Of a DNA stretch of 64,000 nt, positions 1 to 15,883 are shown in pieces; position 1 is the stretch's first letter; each line of letters opens with the position of its first letter. A program made the position numbers and the translations under genes. Below the pieces are notes generated by a model. It saw only the letters and a program-made list of their open reading frames with translations, searched no databases and was not told the DNA's origin. The DNA comes from Mytilus trossulus (lineage: Eukaryota; Mollusca; Bivalvia; Mytilida; Mytilidae): assembly GCF_036588685.1 (NCBI RefSeq), contig NC_086378.1, forward strand, positions 17,275,578-17,339,577, given 5' to 3'.

Positions 1-3000
1 GTAGATCCATGATGCACTTAACTAAGTGTACATTTATTCGCAACCAGTCTCATATCTCTTCTCCACATGAGCTAGCTGTGTAGGCCGCATGTTGAACTTT
101 TAGAATTGCCACACTATTGCTGATGAGAAAAGCCAGTTTTCTTATTTCTGTAATCTGTCCTACTGTATCAACTTTGTAGTAGAGCTATAAAAAAAGAAGA
201 ATTCATATATTCATGGTTAAAAAGTCAATAAATAAGAAAATGTACATATCATATGAAATAAATCATTATAACAGGCAATATACAGTAGAATCAGCTTTTT
301 CTAGTACTATGCTGAGGCTTGTTTTACTGTTTTCTCTCTTTGTAATTGCTATTTCTATATAATTTATGATATAAAACCATAGTGTGGTGAACATAATCAT
401 TTCAAAACAAATCAATTGAATGTCATTGTTTGTATTGGAATACAGAGTTATCTGTCTTGATATTTGATAATTCTTAAAATCCATGTAAAAACTATTTGCT
501 TGCAAACAGACCTATACATTGACTATGAATAAAACAAATATAATACCACCCACATGTAGAACTTTTAAAAAGGCACATTTTGTGATATTATAAAATCATG
601 TTAAGGCTTTAACCACTCATTGAAAACAATTTATTTACATTTTTTTAGTCTGATTGAGTTCTTGAGTTATTAACCATTAAAAATACATGCATTTCATATG
701 GTTACAGCACAAAAAAAAACATTTATAGGTTTTGTAAGACCAAATTTATTATAGCAATATTTGTGTCTTTTGCCGTCATACTGCTTTGAATGCCAAAAAA
801 TTAGAAAAAAATGATTGTGTTCATATTTAATAACTTTTATTGTGTCAGTTTTCTGGTACAGTGTACAAATTATCCAACAGTGTTTAAAACTACTTTAGTT
901 TATTGTTTCATGCATGATATAAAACCACTTACAACTGATCTCAAGAAGTATTTTCCCATAGTTTGAGGTATGAAATAGTCTCAATTCTTGTCACTATCAT
1001 TGTTCTATTGACTGCAGTGCTGAAAAAGGCTTAGTTATGAATAAACTAATATTTTTGGTACATATATTTCACTTTGTAGATCCATGATGCACTTAACTAA
1101 GTGTACATTTATTCGCAACCAGTCTCATATCTCTTCTCCACATGAGCTAGCTGTGTAGGCCGCATGTTGAACTTTTAGAATTGCCACACTATTGCTGATG
1201 AGAAAAGCCAGTTTTCTTATTTCTGTAATCTGTCCTACTGTATCAACTTTGTAGTAGAGCTATAAAAAAAGAAGAATTCATATATTCATGGTTAAAAAGT
1301 CAATAAATAAGAAAATGTACATATCATATGAAATAAATCATTATAACAGGCAATATACAGTAGAATCAGCTTTTTCTAGTACTATGCTGAGGCTTGTTTT
1401 ACTGTTTTCTCTCTTTGTAATTGCTATTTCTATATAATTTATGATATAAAACCATAGTGTGGTGAACATAATCATTTCAAAACAAATCAATTGAATGTCA
1501 TTGTTTGTATTGGAATACAGAGTTATCTGTCTTGATATTTGATAATTCTTAAAATCCATGTAAAAACTATTTGCTTGCAAACAGACCTATACATTGACTA
1601 TGAATAAAACAAATATAATACCACCCACATGTAGAACTTTTAAAAAGGCACATTTTGTGATATTATAAAATCATGTTAAGGCTTTAACCACTCATTGAAA
1701 ACAATTTATTTACATTTTTTTAGTCTGATTGAGTTCTTGAGTTATTAACCATTAAAAATACATGCATTTCATATGGTTACAGCACAAAAAAAAACATTTA
1801 TAGGTTTTGTAAGACCAAATTTATTATAGCAATATTTGTGTCTTTTGCCGTCATACTGCTTTGAATGCCAAAAAATTAGAAAAAAATGATTGTGTTCATA
1901 TTTAATAACTTTTATTGTGTCAGTTTTCTGGTACAGTGTACAAATTATCCAACAGTTTTTAAAACTACTTTAGTTTATTGTTTCATGCATGATATAAAAC
2001 CACTTACAACTGATCTCAAGAAGTATTTTCCCATAGTTTGAGGTATGAAATAGTCTCAATTCTTGTCACTATCATTGTTCTATTGACTGCAGTGCTGAAA
2101 AAGGCTTAGTTATGAATAAACTAATATTTTTGGTACATATATTTCACTTTGTAGATCCATGATGCACTTAACTAAGTGTACATTTATTCGCAACCAGTCT
2201 CATATCTCTTCTCCACATGAGCTAGCTGTGTAGGCCGCATGTTGAACTTTTAGAATTGCCACACTATTGCTGATGAGAAAAGCCAGTTTTCTTATTTCTG
2301 TAATCTGTCCTACTGTATCAACTTTGTAGTAGAGCTATAAAAAAAGAAGAATTCATATATTCATGGTTAAAAAGTCAATAAATAAGAAAATGTACATATC
2401 ATATGAAATAAATCATTATAACAGGCAATATACAGTAGAATCAGCTTTTTCTAGTACTATGCTGAGGCTTGTTTTACTGTTTTCTCTCTTTGTAATTGCT
2501 ATTTCTATATAATTTATGATATAAAACCATAGTGTGGTGAACATAATCATTTCAAAACAAATCAATTGAATGTCATTGTTTGTATTGGAATACAGAGTTA
2601 TCTGTCTTGATATTTGATAATTCTTAAAATCCATGTAAAAACTATTTGCTTGCAAACAGACCTATACATTGACTATGAATAAAACAAATATAATACCACC
2701 CACATGTAGAACTTTTAAAAAGGCACATTTTGTGATATTATAAAATCATGTTAAGGCTTAAACCACTCATTGAAAACAATTTATTTACATTTTTTTAGTC
2801 TGATTGAGTTCTTGAGTTATTAACCATTAAAAATACATGCATTTCATATGGTTACAGCACAAAAAAAAACATTTATAGGTTTTGTAAGACCAAATTTATT
2901 ATAGCAATATTTGTGTCTTTTGCCGTCATACTGCTTTGAATGCCAAAAAATTAGAAAAAAATGATTGTGTTCATATTTAATAACTTTTATTGTGTCAGTT

Positions 3001-4914
3001 TTCTGGTACAGTGTACAAATTATCCAACAGTGTTTAAAACTACTTTAGTTTATTGTTTCATGCATGATATAAAACCACTTACAACTGATCTCAAGAAGTA
3101 TTTTCCCATAGTTTGAGGTATGAAATAGTCTCAATTCTTGTCACTATCATTGTTCTATTGACTGCAGTGCTGAAAAAGGCTTAGTTATGAATAAACTAAT
3201 ATTTTTGGTACATATATTTCACTTTGTAGATCCATGATGCACTTAACTAAGTGTACATTTATTCGCAACCAGTCTCATATCTCTTCTCCACATGAGCTAG
3301 CTGTGTAGGCCGCATGTTGAACTTTTAGAATTGCCACACTATTGCTGATGAGAAAAGCCAGTTTTCTTATTTCTGTAATCTGTCCTACTGTATCAACTTT
3401 GTAGTAGAGCTATAAAAAAAGAAGAATTCATATATTCATGGTTAAAAAGTCAATAAATAAGAAAATGTACATATCATATGAAATAAATCATTATAACAGG
3501 CAATATACAGTAGAATCAGCTTTTTCTAGTACTATGCTGAGGCTTGTTTTACTGTTTTCTCTCTTTGTAATTGCTATTTCTATATAATTTATGATATAAA
3601 ACCATAGTGTGGTGAACATAATCATTTCAAAACAAATCAATTGAATGTCATTGTTTGTATTGGAATACAGAGTTATCTGTCTTGATATTTGATAATTCTT
3701 AAAATCCATGTAAAAACTATTTGCTTGCAAACAGACCTATACATTGACTATGAATAAAACAAATATAATACCACCCACATGTAGAACTTTTAAAAAGGCA
3801 CATTTTGTGATATTATAAAATCATGTTAAGGCTTAACCACTCATTGAAAACAATTTATTTACATTTTTTTAGTCTGATTGAGTTCTTGAGTTATTAACCA
3901 TTAAAAATACATGCATTTCATATGGTTACAGCACAAAAAAAAACATTTATAGGTTTTGTAAGACCAAATTTATTATAGCAATATTTGTGTCTTTTGCCGT
4001 CATACTGCTTTGAATGCCAAAAAATTAGAAAAAAATGATTGTGTTCATATTTAATAACTTTTATTGTGTCAGTTTTCTGGTACAGTGTACAAATTATCCA
4101 ACAGTGTTTAAAACTACTTTAGTTTATTGTTTCATGCATGATATAAAACCACTTACAACTGATCTCAAGAAGTATTTTCCCATAGTTTGAGGTATGAAAT
4201 AGTCTCAATTCTTGTCACTATCATTGTTCTATTGACTGCAGTGCTGAAAAAGGCTTAGTTATGAATAAACTAATATTTTTGGTACATATATTTCACTTTG
4301 TAGATCCATGATGCACTTAACTAAGTGTACATTTATTCGCAACCAGTCTCATATCTCTTCTCCACATGAGCTAGCTGTGTAGGCCGCATGTTGAACTTTT
4401 AGAATTGCCACACTATTGCTGATGAGAAAAGCCAGTTTTCTTATTTCTGTAATCTGTCCTACTGTATCAACTTTGTAGTAGAGCTATAAAAAAAGAAGAA
4501 TTCATATATTCATGGTTAAAAAGTCAATAAATAAGAAAATGTACATATCATATGAAATAAATCATTATAACAGGCAATATACAGTAGAATCAGCTTTTTC
4601 TAGTACTATGCTGAGGCTTGTTTTACTGTTTTCTCTCTTTGTAATTGCTATTTCTATATAATTTATGATATAAAACCATAGTGTGGTGAACATAATCATT
4701 TCAAAACAAATCAATTGAATGTCATTGTTTGTATTGGAATACAGAGTTATCTGTCTTGATATTTGATAATTCTTAAAATCCATGTAAAAACTATTTGCTT
4801 GCAAACAGACCTATACATTGACTATGAATAAAACAAATATAATACCACCCACATGTAGAACTTTTAAAAAGGCACATTTTGTGATATTATAAAATCATGT
4901 TAAGGCTTAATTAA

Positions 4915-5557
4915 GGTGGCAGAAACCAGTTATTTTACAATAAATCTTTAGAATTTCATGGATTTATGATTTTATTTTCTTGAAAATTCCTTCAAGCTTA
5001 TATACAAATAAAATGTATGGTTTCAAGGAACCAAGATGTGTGCGTGCTTATGTAAATATATAGAAAACCTTTAAATGTGGGTGTCTGTCCTGCATGGAGA
5101 TTTAAAAATTTATAAATGCATTGTAAATAAGGCAAAAAATGTGATGCTCTGATACCAATCTATTGCTCACCTGCAGAATCCTGCTAAAAGCCGACAAGAA
5201 TTTTAGGCAAAATTCAAGAGATAAAGGATATTTAGTGAATTAGAGCATTGTCCGAACCTATCCTTACCATCAAAATCTCAAGATATTTTTGTTTACAAAA
5301 AAATGAATATTTTCACTACTTTGATTGGATGCCGTCAAGTGAGGAGACCACAATTTTGACATCTGATTGGACCCATGTGTGAAGGAAATCCCCAACCTGT
5401 GTATGCAACTACTTACTTGTGTAGTATACTAGCCTAGAATTTACATTCAATTATTTTTTTAGTCCACATGATGCAATTATATACCTCAATGCTTTACTAT
5501 AACAAAATTTCTGCGTGGGACACATGTTCTGGTACACCAAAACTGGTACCTGCTACC
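4915..5557 (+). mobile_element. Single B element (TTAA-type MITE) in the fifth A unit
   Basis: This is a 643-bp sequence absent from ordinary A units. Its left tip is GGTGGCAGAAACCAGTT. The reverse complement of its right tip is GGTAGCAGGTACCAGTT, an imperfect inverted repeat of about 17 bp. The left flank reads GGC-TTAA-TTAA and the right flank T-TTAA-CC, while the empty site in other units is GGC-TTTAA-CC. TTAA on both sides suggests a TTAA target-site duplication, as in piggyBac-like elements, but the tip does not start with the CCY common in that superfamily, so the superfamily is uncertain. No transposase frame is present. The element is non-autonomous or no longer mobile. Confidence 0.8.
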
Positions 5558-8500
5558 TTTAACCACTCATTGAAAACAATTTATTTACATTTTTTTAGTC
5601 TGATTGAGTTCTTGAGTTATTAACCATTAAAAATACATGCATTTCATATGGTTACAGCACAAAAAAAAACATTTATAGGTTTTGTAAGACCAAATTTATT
5701 ATAGCAATATTTGTGTCTTTTGCCGTCATACTGCTTTGAATGCCAAAAAATTAGAAAAAAATGATTGTGTTCATATTTAATAACTTTTATTGTGTCAGTT
5801 TTCTGGTACAGTGTACAAATTATCCAACAGTGTTTAAAACTACTTTAGTTTATTGTTTCATGCATGATATAAAACCACTTACAACTGATCTCAAGAAGTA
5901 TTTTCCCATAGTTTGAGGTATGAAATAGTCTCAATTCTTGTCACTATCATTGTTCTATTGACTGCAGTGCTGAAAAAGGCTTAGTTATGAATAAACTAAT
6001 ATTTTTGGTACATATATTTCACTTTGTAGATCCATGATGCACTTAACTAAGTGTACATTTATTCGCAACCAGTCTCATATCTCTTCTCCACATGAGCTAG
6101 CTGTGTAGGCCGCATGTTGAACTTTTAGAATTGCCACACTATTGCTGATGAGAAAAGCCAGTTTTCTTATTTCTGTAATCTGTCCTACTGTATCAACTTT
6201 GTAGTAGAGCTATAAAAAAAGAAGAATTCATATATTCATGGTTAAAAAGTCAATAAATAAGAAAATGTACATATCATATGAAATAAATCATTATAACAGG
6301 CAATATACAGTAGAATCAGCTTTTTCTAGTACTATGCTGAGGCTTGTTTTACTGTTTTCTCTCTTTGTAATTGCTATTTCTATATAATTTATGATATAAA
6401 ACCATAGTGTGGTGAACATAATCATTTCAAAACAAATCAATTGAATGTCATTGTTTGTATTGGAATACAGAGTTATCTGTCTTGATATTTGATAATTCTT
6501 AAAATCCATGTAAAAACTATTTGCTTGCAAACAGACCTATACATTGACTATGAATAAAACAAATATAATACCACCCACATGTAGAACTTTTAAAAAGGCA
6601 CATTTTGTGATATTATAAAATCATGTTAAGGCTTTAACCACTCATTGAAAACAATTTATTTACATTTTTTTAGTCTGATTGAGTTCTTGAGTTATTAACC
6701 ATTAAAAATACATGCATTTCATATGGTTACAGCACAAAAAAAAACATTTATAGGTTTTGTAAGACCAAATTTATTATAGCAATATTTGTGTCTTTTGCCG
6801 TCATACTGCTTTGAATGCCAAAAAATTAGAAAAAAATGATTGTGTTCATATTTAATAACTTTTATTGTGTCAGTTTTCTGGTACAGTGTACAAATTATCC
6901 AACAGTGTTTAAAACTACTTTAGTTTATTGTTTCATGCATGATATAAAACCACTTACAACTGATCTCAAGAAGTATTTTCCCATAGTTTGAGGTATGAAA
7001 TAGTCTCAATTCTTGTCACTATCATTGTTCTATTGACTGCAGTGCTGAAAAAGGCTTAGTTATGAATAAACTAATATTTTTGGTACATATATTTCACTTT
7101 GTAGATCCATGATGCACTTAACTAAGTGTACATTTATTCGCAACCAGTCTCATATCTCTTCTCCACATGAGCTAGCTGTGTAGGCCGCATGTTGAACTTT
7201 TAGAATTGCCACACTATTGCTGATGAGAAAAGCCAGTTTTCTTATTTCTGTAATCTGTCCTACTGTATCAACTTTGTAGTAGAGCTATAAAAAAAGAAGA
7301 ATTCATATATTCATGGTTAAAAAGTCAATAAATAAAAAAATGTGCATATCATATGAAATAAATCATTATAACAGGCAATATACAGTAGAATCAGCTTTTT
7401 CTAGTACTATGCTGAGGCTTGTTTTACTGTTTTCTCTCTTTGTAATTGCTATTTCTATATAATTTATGATATAAAACCATAGTGTGGTGAACATAATCAT
7501 TTCAAAACAAATCAATTGAATGTCATTGTTTGTATTGGAATACAGAGTTATCTGTCTTGATATTTGATAATTCTTAAAATCCATGTAAAAACTATTTGCT
7601 TGCAAACAGACCTATACATTGACTATGAATAAAACAAATATAATACCACCCACATGTAGAACTTTTAAAAAGGCACATTTTGTGATATTATAAAATCATG
7701 TTAAGGCTTTAACCACTCATTGAAAACAATTTATTTACATTTTTTTAGTCTGATTGAGTTCTTGAGTTATTAACCATTAAAAATACATGCATTTCATATG
7801 GTTACAGCACAAAAAAAAACATTTATAGGTTTTGTAAGACCAAATTTATTATAGCAATATTTGTGTCTTTTGCCGTCATACTGCTTTGAATGCCAAAAAA
7901 TTAGAAAAAAATGATTGTGTTCATATTTAATAACTTTTATTGTGTCAGTTTTCTGGTACAGTGTACAAATTATCCAACAGTGTTTAAAACTACTTTAGTT
8001 TATTGTTTCATGCATGATATAAAACCACTTACAACTGATCTCAAGAAGTATTTTCCCATAGTTTGAGGTATGAAATAGTCTCAATTCTTGTCACTATCAT
8101 TGTTCTATTGACTGCAGTGCTGAAAAAGGCTTAGTTATGAATAAACTAATATTTTTGGTACATATATTTCACTTTGTAGATCCATGATGCACTTAACTAA
8201 GTGTACATTTATTCGCAACCAGTCTCATATCTCTTCTCCACATGAGCTAGCTGTGTAGGCCGCATGTTGAACTTTTAGAATTGCCACACTATTGCTGATG
8301 AGAAAAGCCAGTTTTCTTATTTCTGTAATCTGTCCTACTGTATCAACTTTGTAGTAGAGCTATAAAAAAAGAAGAATTCATATATTCATGGTTAAAAAGT
8401 CAATAAATAAGAAAATGTACATATCATATGAAATAAATCATTATAACAGGCAATATACAGTAGAATCAGCTTTTTCTAGTACTATGCTGAGGCTTGTTTT

Positions 8501-9861
8501 ACTGTTTTCTCTCTTTGTAATTGCTATTTCTATATAATTTATGATATAAAACCATAGTGTGGTGAACATAATCATTTCAAAACAAATCAATTGAATGTCA
8601 TTGTTTGTATTGGAATACAGAGTTATCTGTCTTGATATTTGATAATTCTTAAAATCCATGTAAAAACTATTTGCTTGCAAACAGACCTATACATTGACTA
8701 TGAATAAAACAAATATAATACCACCCACATGTAGAACTTTTAAAAAGGCACATTTTGTGATATTATAAAATCATGTTAAGGCTTTAACCACTCATTGAAA
8801 ACAATTTATTTACATTTTTGTAGTCTGATTGAGTTCTTGAGTTATTAACCATTAAAAATACATGCATTTCATATGGTTACAGCACAAAAAAAAACATTTA
8901 TAGGTTTTGTAAGACCAAATTTATTATAGCAATATTTGTGTCTTTTGCCGTCATACTGCTTTGAATGCCAAAAAATTAGAAAAAAATGATTGTGTTCATA
9001 TTTAATAACTTTTATTGTGTCAGTTTTCTGGTACAGTGTACAAATTATCCAACAGTGTTTAAAACTACTTTAGTTTATTGTTTCATGCATGATATAAAAC
9101 CACTTACAACTGATCTCAAGAAGTATTTTCCCATAGTTTGAGGTATGAAATAGTCTCAATTCTTGTCACTATCATTGTTCTATTGACTGCAGTGCTGAAA
9201 AAGGCTTAGTTATGAATAAACTAATATTTTTGGTACATATATTTCACTTTGTAGATCCATGATGCACTTAACTAAGTGTACATTTATTCGCAACCAGTCT
9301 CATATCTCTTCTCCACATGAGCTAGCTGTGTAGGCCGCATGTTGAACTTTTAGAATTGCCACACTATTGCTGATGAGAAAAGCCAGTTTTCTTATTTCTG
9401 TAATCTGTCCTACTGTATCAACTTTGTAGTAGAGCTATAAAAAAAGAAGAATTCATATATTCATGGTTAAAAAGTCAATAAATAAGAAAATGTACATATC
9501 ATATGAAATAAATCATTATAACAGGCAATATACAGTAGAATCAGCTTTTTCTAGTACTATGCTGAGGCTTGTTTTACTGTTTTCTCTCTTTGTAATTGCT
9601 ATTTCTATATAATTTATGATATAAAACCATAGTGTGGTGAACATAATCATTTCAAAACAAATCAATTGAATGTCATTGTTTGTATTGGAATACAGAGTTA
9701 TCTGTCTTGATATTTGATAATTCTTAAAATCCATGTAAAAACTATTTGCTTGCAAACAGACCTATACATTGACTATGAATAAAACAAATATAATACCACC
9801 CACATGTAGAACTTTTAAAAAGGCACATTTTGTGATATTATAAAATCATGTTAAGGCTTAA

Positions 9862-11151
9862 GGTGGCAGAAACCAGTTATTTTACAATAAATCTTTAGAA
9901 TTTCATGGATTTATGATTTTATTTTCTTGAAAATTCCTTCAAGCTTATATACAAATAAAATGTATGGTTTCAAGGAACCAAGATGTGTGCGTGCTTATGT
10001 AAATATATAGAAAACCTTTAAATGTGGGTGTCTGTCCTGCATGGAGATTTAAAAATTTATAAATGCATTGTAAATAAGGCAAAAAATGTGATGCTCTGAT
10101 ACCAATCTATTGCTCACCTGCAGAATCCTGCTAAAAGCCGACAAGAATTTTAGGCAAAATTCAAGAGATAAAGGATATTTAGTGAATTAGAGCATTGTCC
10201 GAACCTATCCTTACCATCAAAATCTCAAGATATTTTTGTTTACAAAAAAATGAATATTTTCACTACTTTGATTGGATGCCGTCAAGTGAGGAGACCACAA
10301 TTTTGACATCTGATTGGACCCATGTGTGAAGGAAATCCCCAACCTGTGTATGCAACTACTTACTTGTGTAGTATACTAGCCTAGAATTTACATTCAATTA
10401 TTTTTTTAGTCCACATGATGCAATTATATACCTCAATGCTTTACTATAACAAAATTTCTGCGTGGGACACATGTTCTGGTACACCAAAACTGGTACCTGC
10501 TACCTTAAGGTGGCAGAAACCAGTTATTTTACAATAAATCTTTAGAATTTCATGGATTTATGATTTTATTTTCTTGAAAATTCCTTCAAGCTTATATACA
10601 AATAAAATGTATGGTTTCAAGGAACCAAGATGTGTGCGTGCTTATGTAAATATATAGAAAACCTTTAAATGTGGGTGTCTGTCCTGCATGGAGATTTAAA
10701 AATTTATAAATGCATTGTAAATAAGGCAAAAAATGTGATGCTCTGATACCAATCTATTGCTCACCTGCAGAATCCTGCTAAAAGCCGACAAGAATTTTAG
10801 GCAAAATTCAAGAGATAAAGGATATTTAGTGAATTAGAGCATTGTCCGAACCTATCCTTACCATCAAAATCTCAAGATATTTTTGTTTACAAAAAAATGA
10901 ATATTTTCACTACTTTGATTGGATGCCGTCAAGTGAGGAGACCACAATTTTGACATCTGATTGGACCCATGTGTGAAGGAAATCCCCAACCTGTGTATGC
11001 AACTACTTACTTGTGTAGTATACTAGCCTAGAATTTACATTCAATTATTTTTTTAGTCCACATGATGCAATTATATACCTCAATGCTTTACTATAACAAA
11101 ATTTCTGCGTGGGACACATGTTCTGGTACACCAAAACTGGTACCTGCTACC
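9862..11151 (+). mobile_element. Two tandem B elements with an intact internal junction
   Basis: Two B copies (9862-10504 and 10509-11151) lie head to tail in the ninth A unit. The junction between them is CTGCTACC-TTAA-GGTGGCAG, so both tips are complete and a single TTAA lies between them. This is the only B-B junction in the window with that form, which gives 647-bp spacing. The left flank is GGC-TTAA and the right flank T-TTAA-CC. Confidence 0.85.
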
Positions 11152-12230
11152 TTTAACCACTCATTGAAAACAATTTATTTACATTTTTTTAGTCTGATTG
11201 AGTTCTTGAGTTATTAACCATTAAAAATACATGCATTTCATATGGTTACAGCACAAAAAAAAACATTTATAGGTTTTGTAAGACCAAATTTATAATAGCA
11301 ATATTTGTGTCTTTTGCCGTCATACTGCTTTGAATGCCAAAAAATTAGAAAAAAATGATTGTGTTCATATTTAATAACTTTTATTGTGTCAGTTTTCTGG
11401 TACAGTGTACAAATTATCCAACAGTGTTTAAAACTACTTTAGTTTATTGTTTCATGCATGATATAAAACCACTTACAACTGATCTCAAGAAGTATTTTCC
11501 CATAGTTTGAGGTATGAAATAGTCTCAATTCTTGTCACTATCATTGTTCTATTGACTGCAGTGCTGAAAAAGGCTTAGTTATGAATAAACTAATATTTTT
11601 GGTACATATATTTCACTTTGTAGATCCATGATGCACTTAACTAAGTGTACATTTATTCGCAACCAGTCTCATATCTCTTCTCCACATGAGCTAGCTGTGT
11701 AGGCCGCATGTTGAACTTTTAGAATTGCCACACTATTGCTGATGAGAAAAGCCAGTTTTCTTATTTCTGTAATCTGTCCTACTGTATCAACTTTGTAGTA
11801 GAGCTATAAAAAAAGAAGAATTCATATATTCATGGTTAAAAAGTCAATAAATAAGAAAATGTACATATCATATGAAATAAATCATTATAACAGGCAATAT
11901 ACAGTAGAATCAGCTTTTTCTAGTACTATGCTGAGGCTTGTTTTACTGTTTTCTCTCTTTGTAATTGCTATTTCTATATAATTTATGATATAAAACCATA
12001 GTGTGGTGAACATAATCATTTCAAAACAAATCAATTGAATGTCATTGTTTGTATTGGAATACAGAGTTATCTGTCTTGATATTTGATAATTCTTAAAATC
12101 CATGTAAAAACTATTTGCTTGCAAACAGACCTATACATTGACTATGAATAAAACAAATATAAAGCCACCCACATGTAGAACTTTTAAAAAGGCACATTTT
12201 GTGATATTATAAAATCATGTTAAGGCTTAA

Positions 12231-13517
12231 GGTGGCAGAAACCAGTTATTTTACAATAAATCTTTAGAATTTCATGGATTTATGATTTTATTTTCTTGAA
12301 AATTCCTTCAAGCTTATATACAAATAAAATGTATGGTTTCAAGGAACCAAGATGTGTGCGTGCTTATGTAAATATATAGAAAACCTTTAAATGTGGGTGT
12401 CTGTCCTGCATGGAGATTTAAAAATTTATAAATGCATTGTAAATAAGGCAAAAAATGTGATGCTCTGATACCAATCTATTGCTCACCTGCAGAATCCTGC
12501 TAAAAGCCGACAAGAATTTTAGGCAAAATTCAAGAGATAAAGGATATTTAGTGAATTAGAGCATTGTCCGAACCTATCCTTACCATCAAAATCTCAAGAT
12601 ATTTTTGTTTACAAAAAAATGAATATTTTCACTACTTTGATTGGATGCCGTCAAGTGAGGAGACCACAATTTTGACATCTGATTGGACCCATGTGTGAAG
12701 GAAATCCCCAACCTGTGTATGCAACTACTTACTTGTGTAGTATACTAGCCTAGAATTTACATTCAATTATTTTTTTAGTCCACATGATGCAATTATATAC
12801 CTCAATGCTTTACTATAACAAAATTTCTGCGTGGGACACATGTTCTGGTACACCAAAACTGGTACCTGCGTTAAGGTGGCAGAAACCAGTTATTTTACAA
12901 TAAATCTTTAGAATTTCATGGATTTATGATTTTATTTTCTTGAAAATTCCTTCAAGCTTATATACAAATAAAATGTATGGTTTCAAGGAACCAAGATGTG
13001 TGCGTGCTTATGTAAATATATAGAAAACCTTTAAATGTGGGTGTCTGTCCTGCATGGAGATTTAAAAATTTATAAATGCATTGTAAATAAGGCAAAAAAT
13101 GTGATGCTCTGATACCAATCTATTGCTCACCTGCAGAATCCTGCTAAAAGCCGACAAGAATTTTAGGCAAAATTCAAGAGATAAAGGATATTTAGTGAAT
13201 TAGAGCATTGTCCGAACCTATCCTTACCATCAAAATCTCAAGATATTTTTGTTTACAAAAAAATGAATATTTTCACTACTTTGATTGGATGCCGTCAAGT
13301 GAGGAGACCACAATTTTGACATCTGATTGGACCCATGTGTGAAGGAAATCCCCAACCTGTGTATGCAACTACTTACTTGTGTAGTATACTAGCCTAGAAT
13401 TTACATTCAATTATTTTTTTAGTCCACATGATGCAATTATATACCTCAATGCTTTACTATAACAAAATTTCTGCGTGGGACACATGTTCTGGTACACCAA
13501 AACTGGTACCTGCTACC
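12231..13517 (+). mobile_element. Two tandem B elements with the short junction
   Basis: Two B copies start at 12231 and 12875 in the tenth A unit. The junction reads CTGCG-TTAA-GGTGGCAG: the end of the first copy has lost its TACC tip and gained G, so spacing is 644 bp. The last copy keeps the full CTGCTACC end. The host A unit also carries a private AAAGCC variant near 12163 where other units read AATACC. Confidence 0.85.
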
Positions 13518-14596
13518 TTTAACCACTCATTGAAAACAATTTATTTACATTTTTTTAGTCTGATTGAGTTCTTGAGTTATTAACCATTAAAAATACATGC
13601 ATTTCATATGGTTACAGCACAAAAAAAAACATTTATAGGTTTTGTAAGACCAAATTTATTATAGCAATATTTGTGTCTTTTGCCGTCATACTGCTTTGAA
13701 TGCCAAAAAATTAGAAAAAAATGATTGTGTTCATATTTAATAACTTTTATTGTGTCAGTTTTCTGGTACAGTGTACAAATTATCCAACAGAGTTTAAAAC
13801 TACTTTAGTTTATTGTTTCATGCATGATATAAAACCACTTACAACTGATCTCAAGAAGTATTTTCCCATAGTTTGAGGTATGAAATAGTCTCAATTCTTG
13901 TCACTATCATTGTTCTATTGACTGCAGTGCTGAAAAAGGCTTAGTTATGAATAAACTAATATTTTTGGTACATATATTTCACTTTGTAGATCCATGATGC
14001 ACTTAACTAAGTGTACATTTATTCGCAACCAGTCTCATATCTCTTCTCCACATGAGCTAGCTGTGTAGGCCGCATGTTGAACTTTTAGAATTGCCACACT
14101 ATTGCTGATGAGAAAAGCCAGTTTTCTTATTTCTGTAATCTGTCCTACTGTATCAACTTTGTAGTAGAGCTATAAAAAAAGAAGAATTCATATATTCATG
14201 GTTAAAAAGTCAATAAATAAGAAAATGTACATATCATATGAAATAAATCATTATAACAGGCAATATACAGTAGAATCAGCTTTTTCTAGTACTATGCTGA
14301 GGCTTGTTTTACTGTTTTCTCTCTTTGTAATTGCTATTTCTATATAATTTATGATATAAAACCATAGTGTGGTGAACATAATCATTTCAAAACAAATCAA
14401 TTGAATGTCATTGTTTGTATTGGAATACAGAGTTATCTGTCTTGATATTTGATAATTCTTAAAATCCATGTAAAAACTATTTGCTTGCAAACAGACCTAT
14501 ACATTGACTATGAATAAAACAAATATAATACCACCCACATGTAGAACTTTTAAAAAGGCACATTTTGTGATATTATAAAATCATGTTAAGGCTTAA

Positions 14597-15883
14597 GGTG
14601 GCAGAAACCAGTTATTTTACAATAAATCTTTAGAATTTCATGGATTTATGATTTTATTTTCTTGAAAATTCCTTCAAGCTTATATACAAATAAAATGTAT
14701 GGTTTCAAGGAACCAAGATGTGTGCGTGCTTATGTAAATATATAGAAAACCTTTAAATGTGGGTGTCTGTCCTGCATGGAGATTTAAAAATTTATAAATG
14801 CATTGTAAATAAGGCAAAAAATGTGATGCTCTGATACCAATCTATTGCTCACCTGCAGAATCCTGCTAAAAGCCGACAAGAATTTTAGGCAAAATTCAAG
14901 AGATAAAGGATATTTAGTGAATTAGAGCATTGTCCGAACCTATCCTTACCATCAAAATCTCAAGATATTTTTGTTTACAAAAAAATGAATATTTTCACTA
15001 CTTTGATTGGATGCCGTCAAGTGAGGAGACCACAATTTTGACATCTGATTGGACCCATGTGTGAAGGAAATCCCCAACCTGTGTATGCAACTACTTACTT
15101 GTGTAGTATACTAGCCTAGAATTTACATTCAATTATTTTTTTAGTCCACATGATGCAATTATATACCTCAATGCTTTACTATAACAAAATTTCTGCGTGG
15201 GACACATGTTCTGGTACACCAAAACTGGTACCTGCGTTAAGGTGGCAGAAACCAGTTATTTTACAATAAACCTTTAGAATTTCATGGATTTATGATTTTA
15301 TTTTCTTGAAAATTCCTTCAAGCTTATATACAAATAAAATGTATGGTTTCAAGGAACCAAGATGTGTGCGTGCTTATGTAAATATATAGAAAACCTTTAA
15401 ATGTGGGTGTCTGTCCTGCATGGAGATTTAAAAATTTATAAATGCATTGTAAATAAGGCAAAAAATGTGATGCTCTGATACCAATCTATTGCTCACCTGC
15501 AGAATCCTGCTAAAAGCCGACAAGAATTTTAGGCAAAATTCAAGAGATAAAGGATATTTAGTGAATTAGAGCATTGTCCGAACCTATCCTTACCATCAAA
15601 ATCTCAAGATATTTTTGTTTACAAAAAAATGAATATTTTCACTACTTTGATTGGATGCCGTCAAGTGAGGAGACCACAATTTTGACATCTGATTGGACCC
15701 ATGTGTGAAGGAAATCCCCAACCTGTGTATGCAACTACTTACTTGTGTAGTATACTAGCCTAGAATTTACATTCAATTATTTTTTTAGTCCACATGATGC
15801 AATTATATACCTCAATGCTTTACTATAACAAAATTTCTGCGTGGGACACATGTTCTGGTACACCAAAACTGGTACCTGCTACC
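14597..15883 (+). mobile_element. Two tandem B elements with the short junction
   Basis: B copies start at 14597 and 15241 in the eleventh A unit. The junction is again the 644-bp CTGCG-TTAA form, the same as in the preceding unit and in the long B array. The insertion point and flanks match those of the tenth A unit. The most economical reading is that these two adjacent A+2B units arose by local duplication. Confidence 0.85.

Noticed and set aside
266-505. Minus-strand 79-80-codon open frame repeated in every A unit (20 times)
   Set aside because: It recurs only because the DNA repeats. It lies in very AT-rich sequence with no recognisable domain. One copy (26560-26757) is frameshifted by a single-base deletion.
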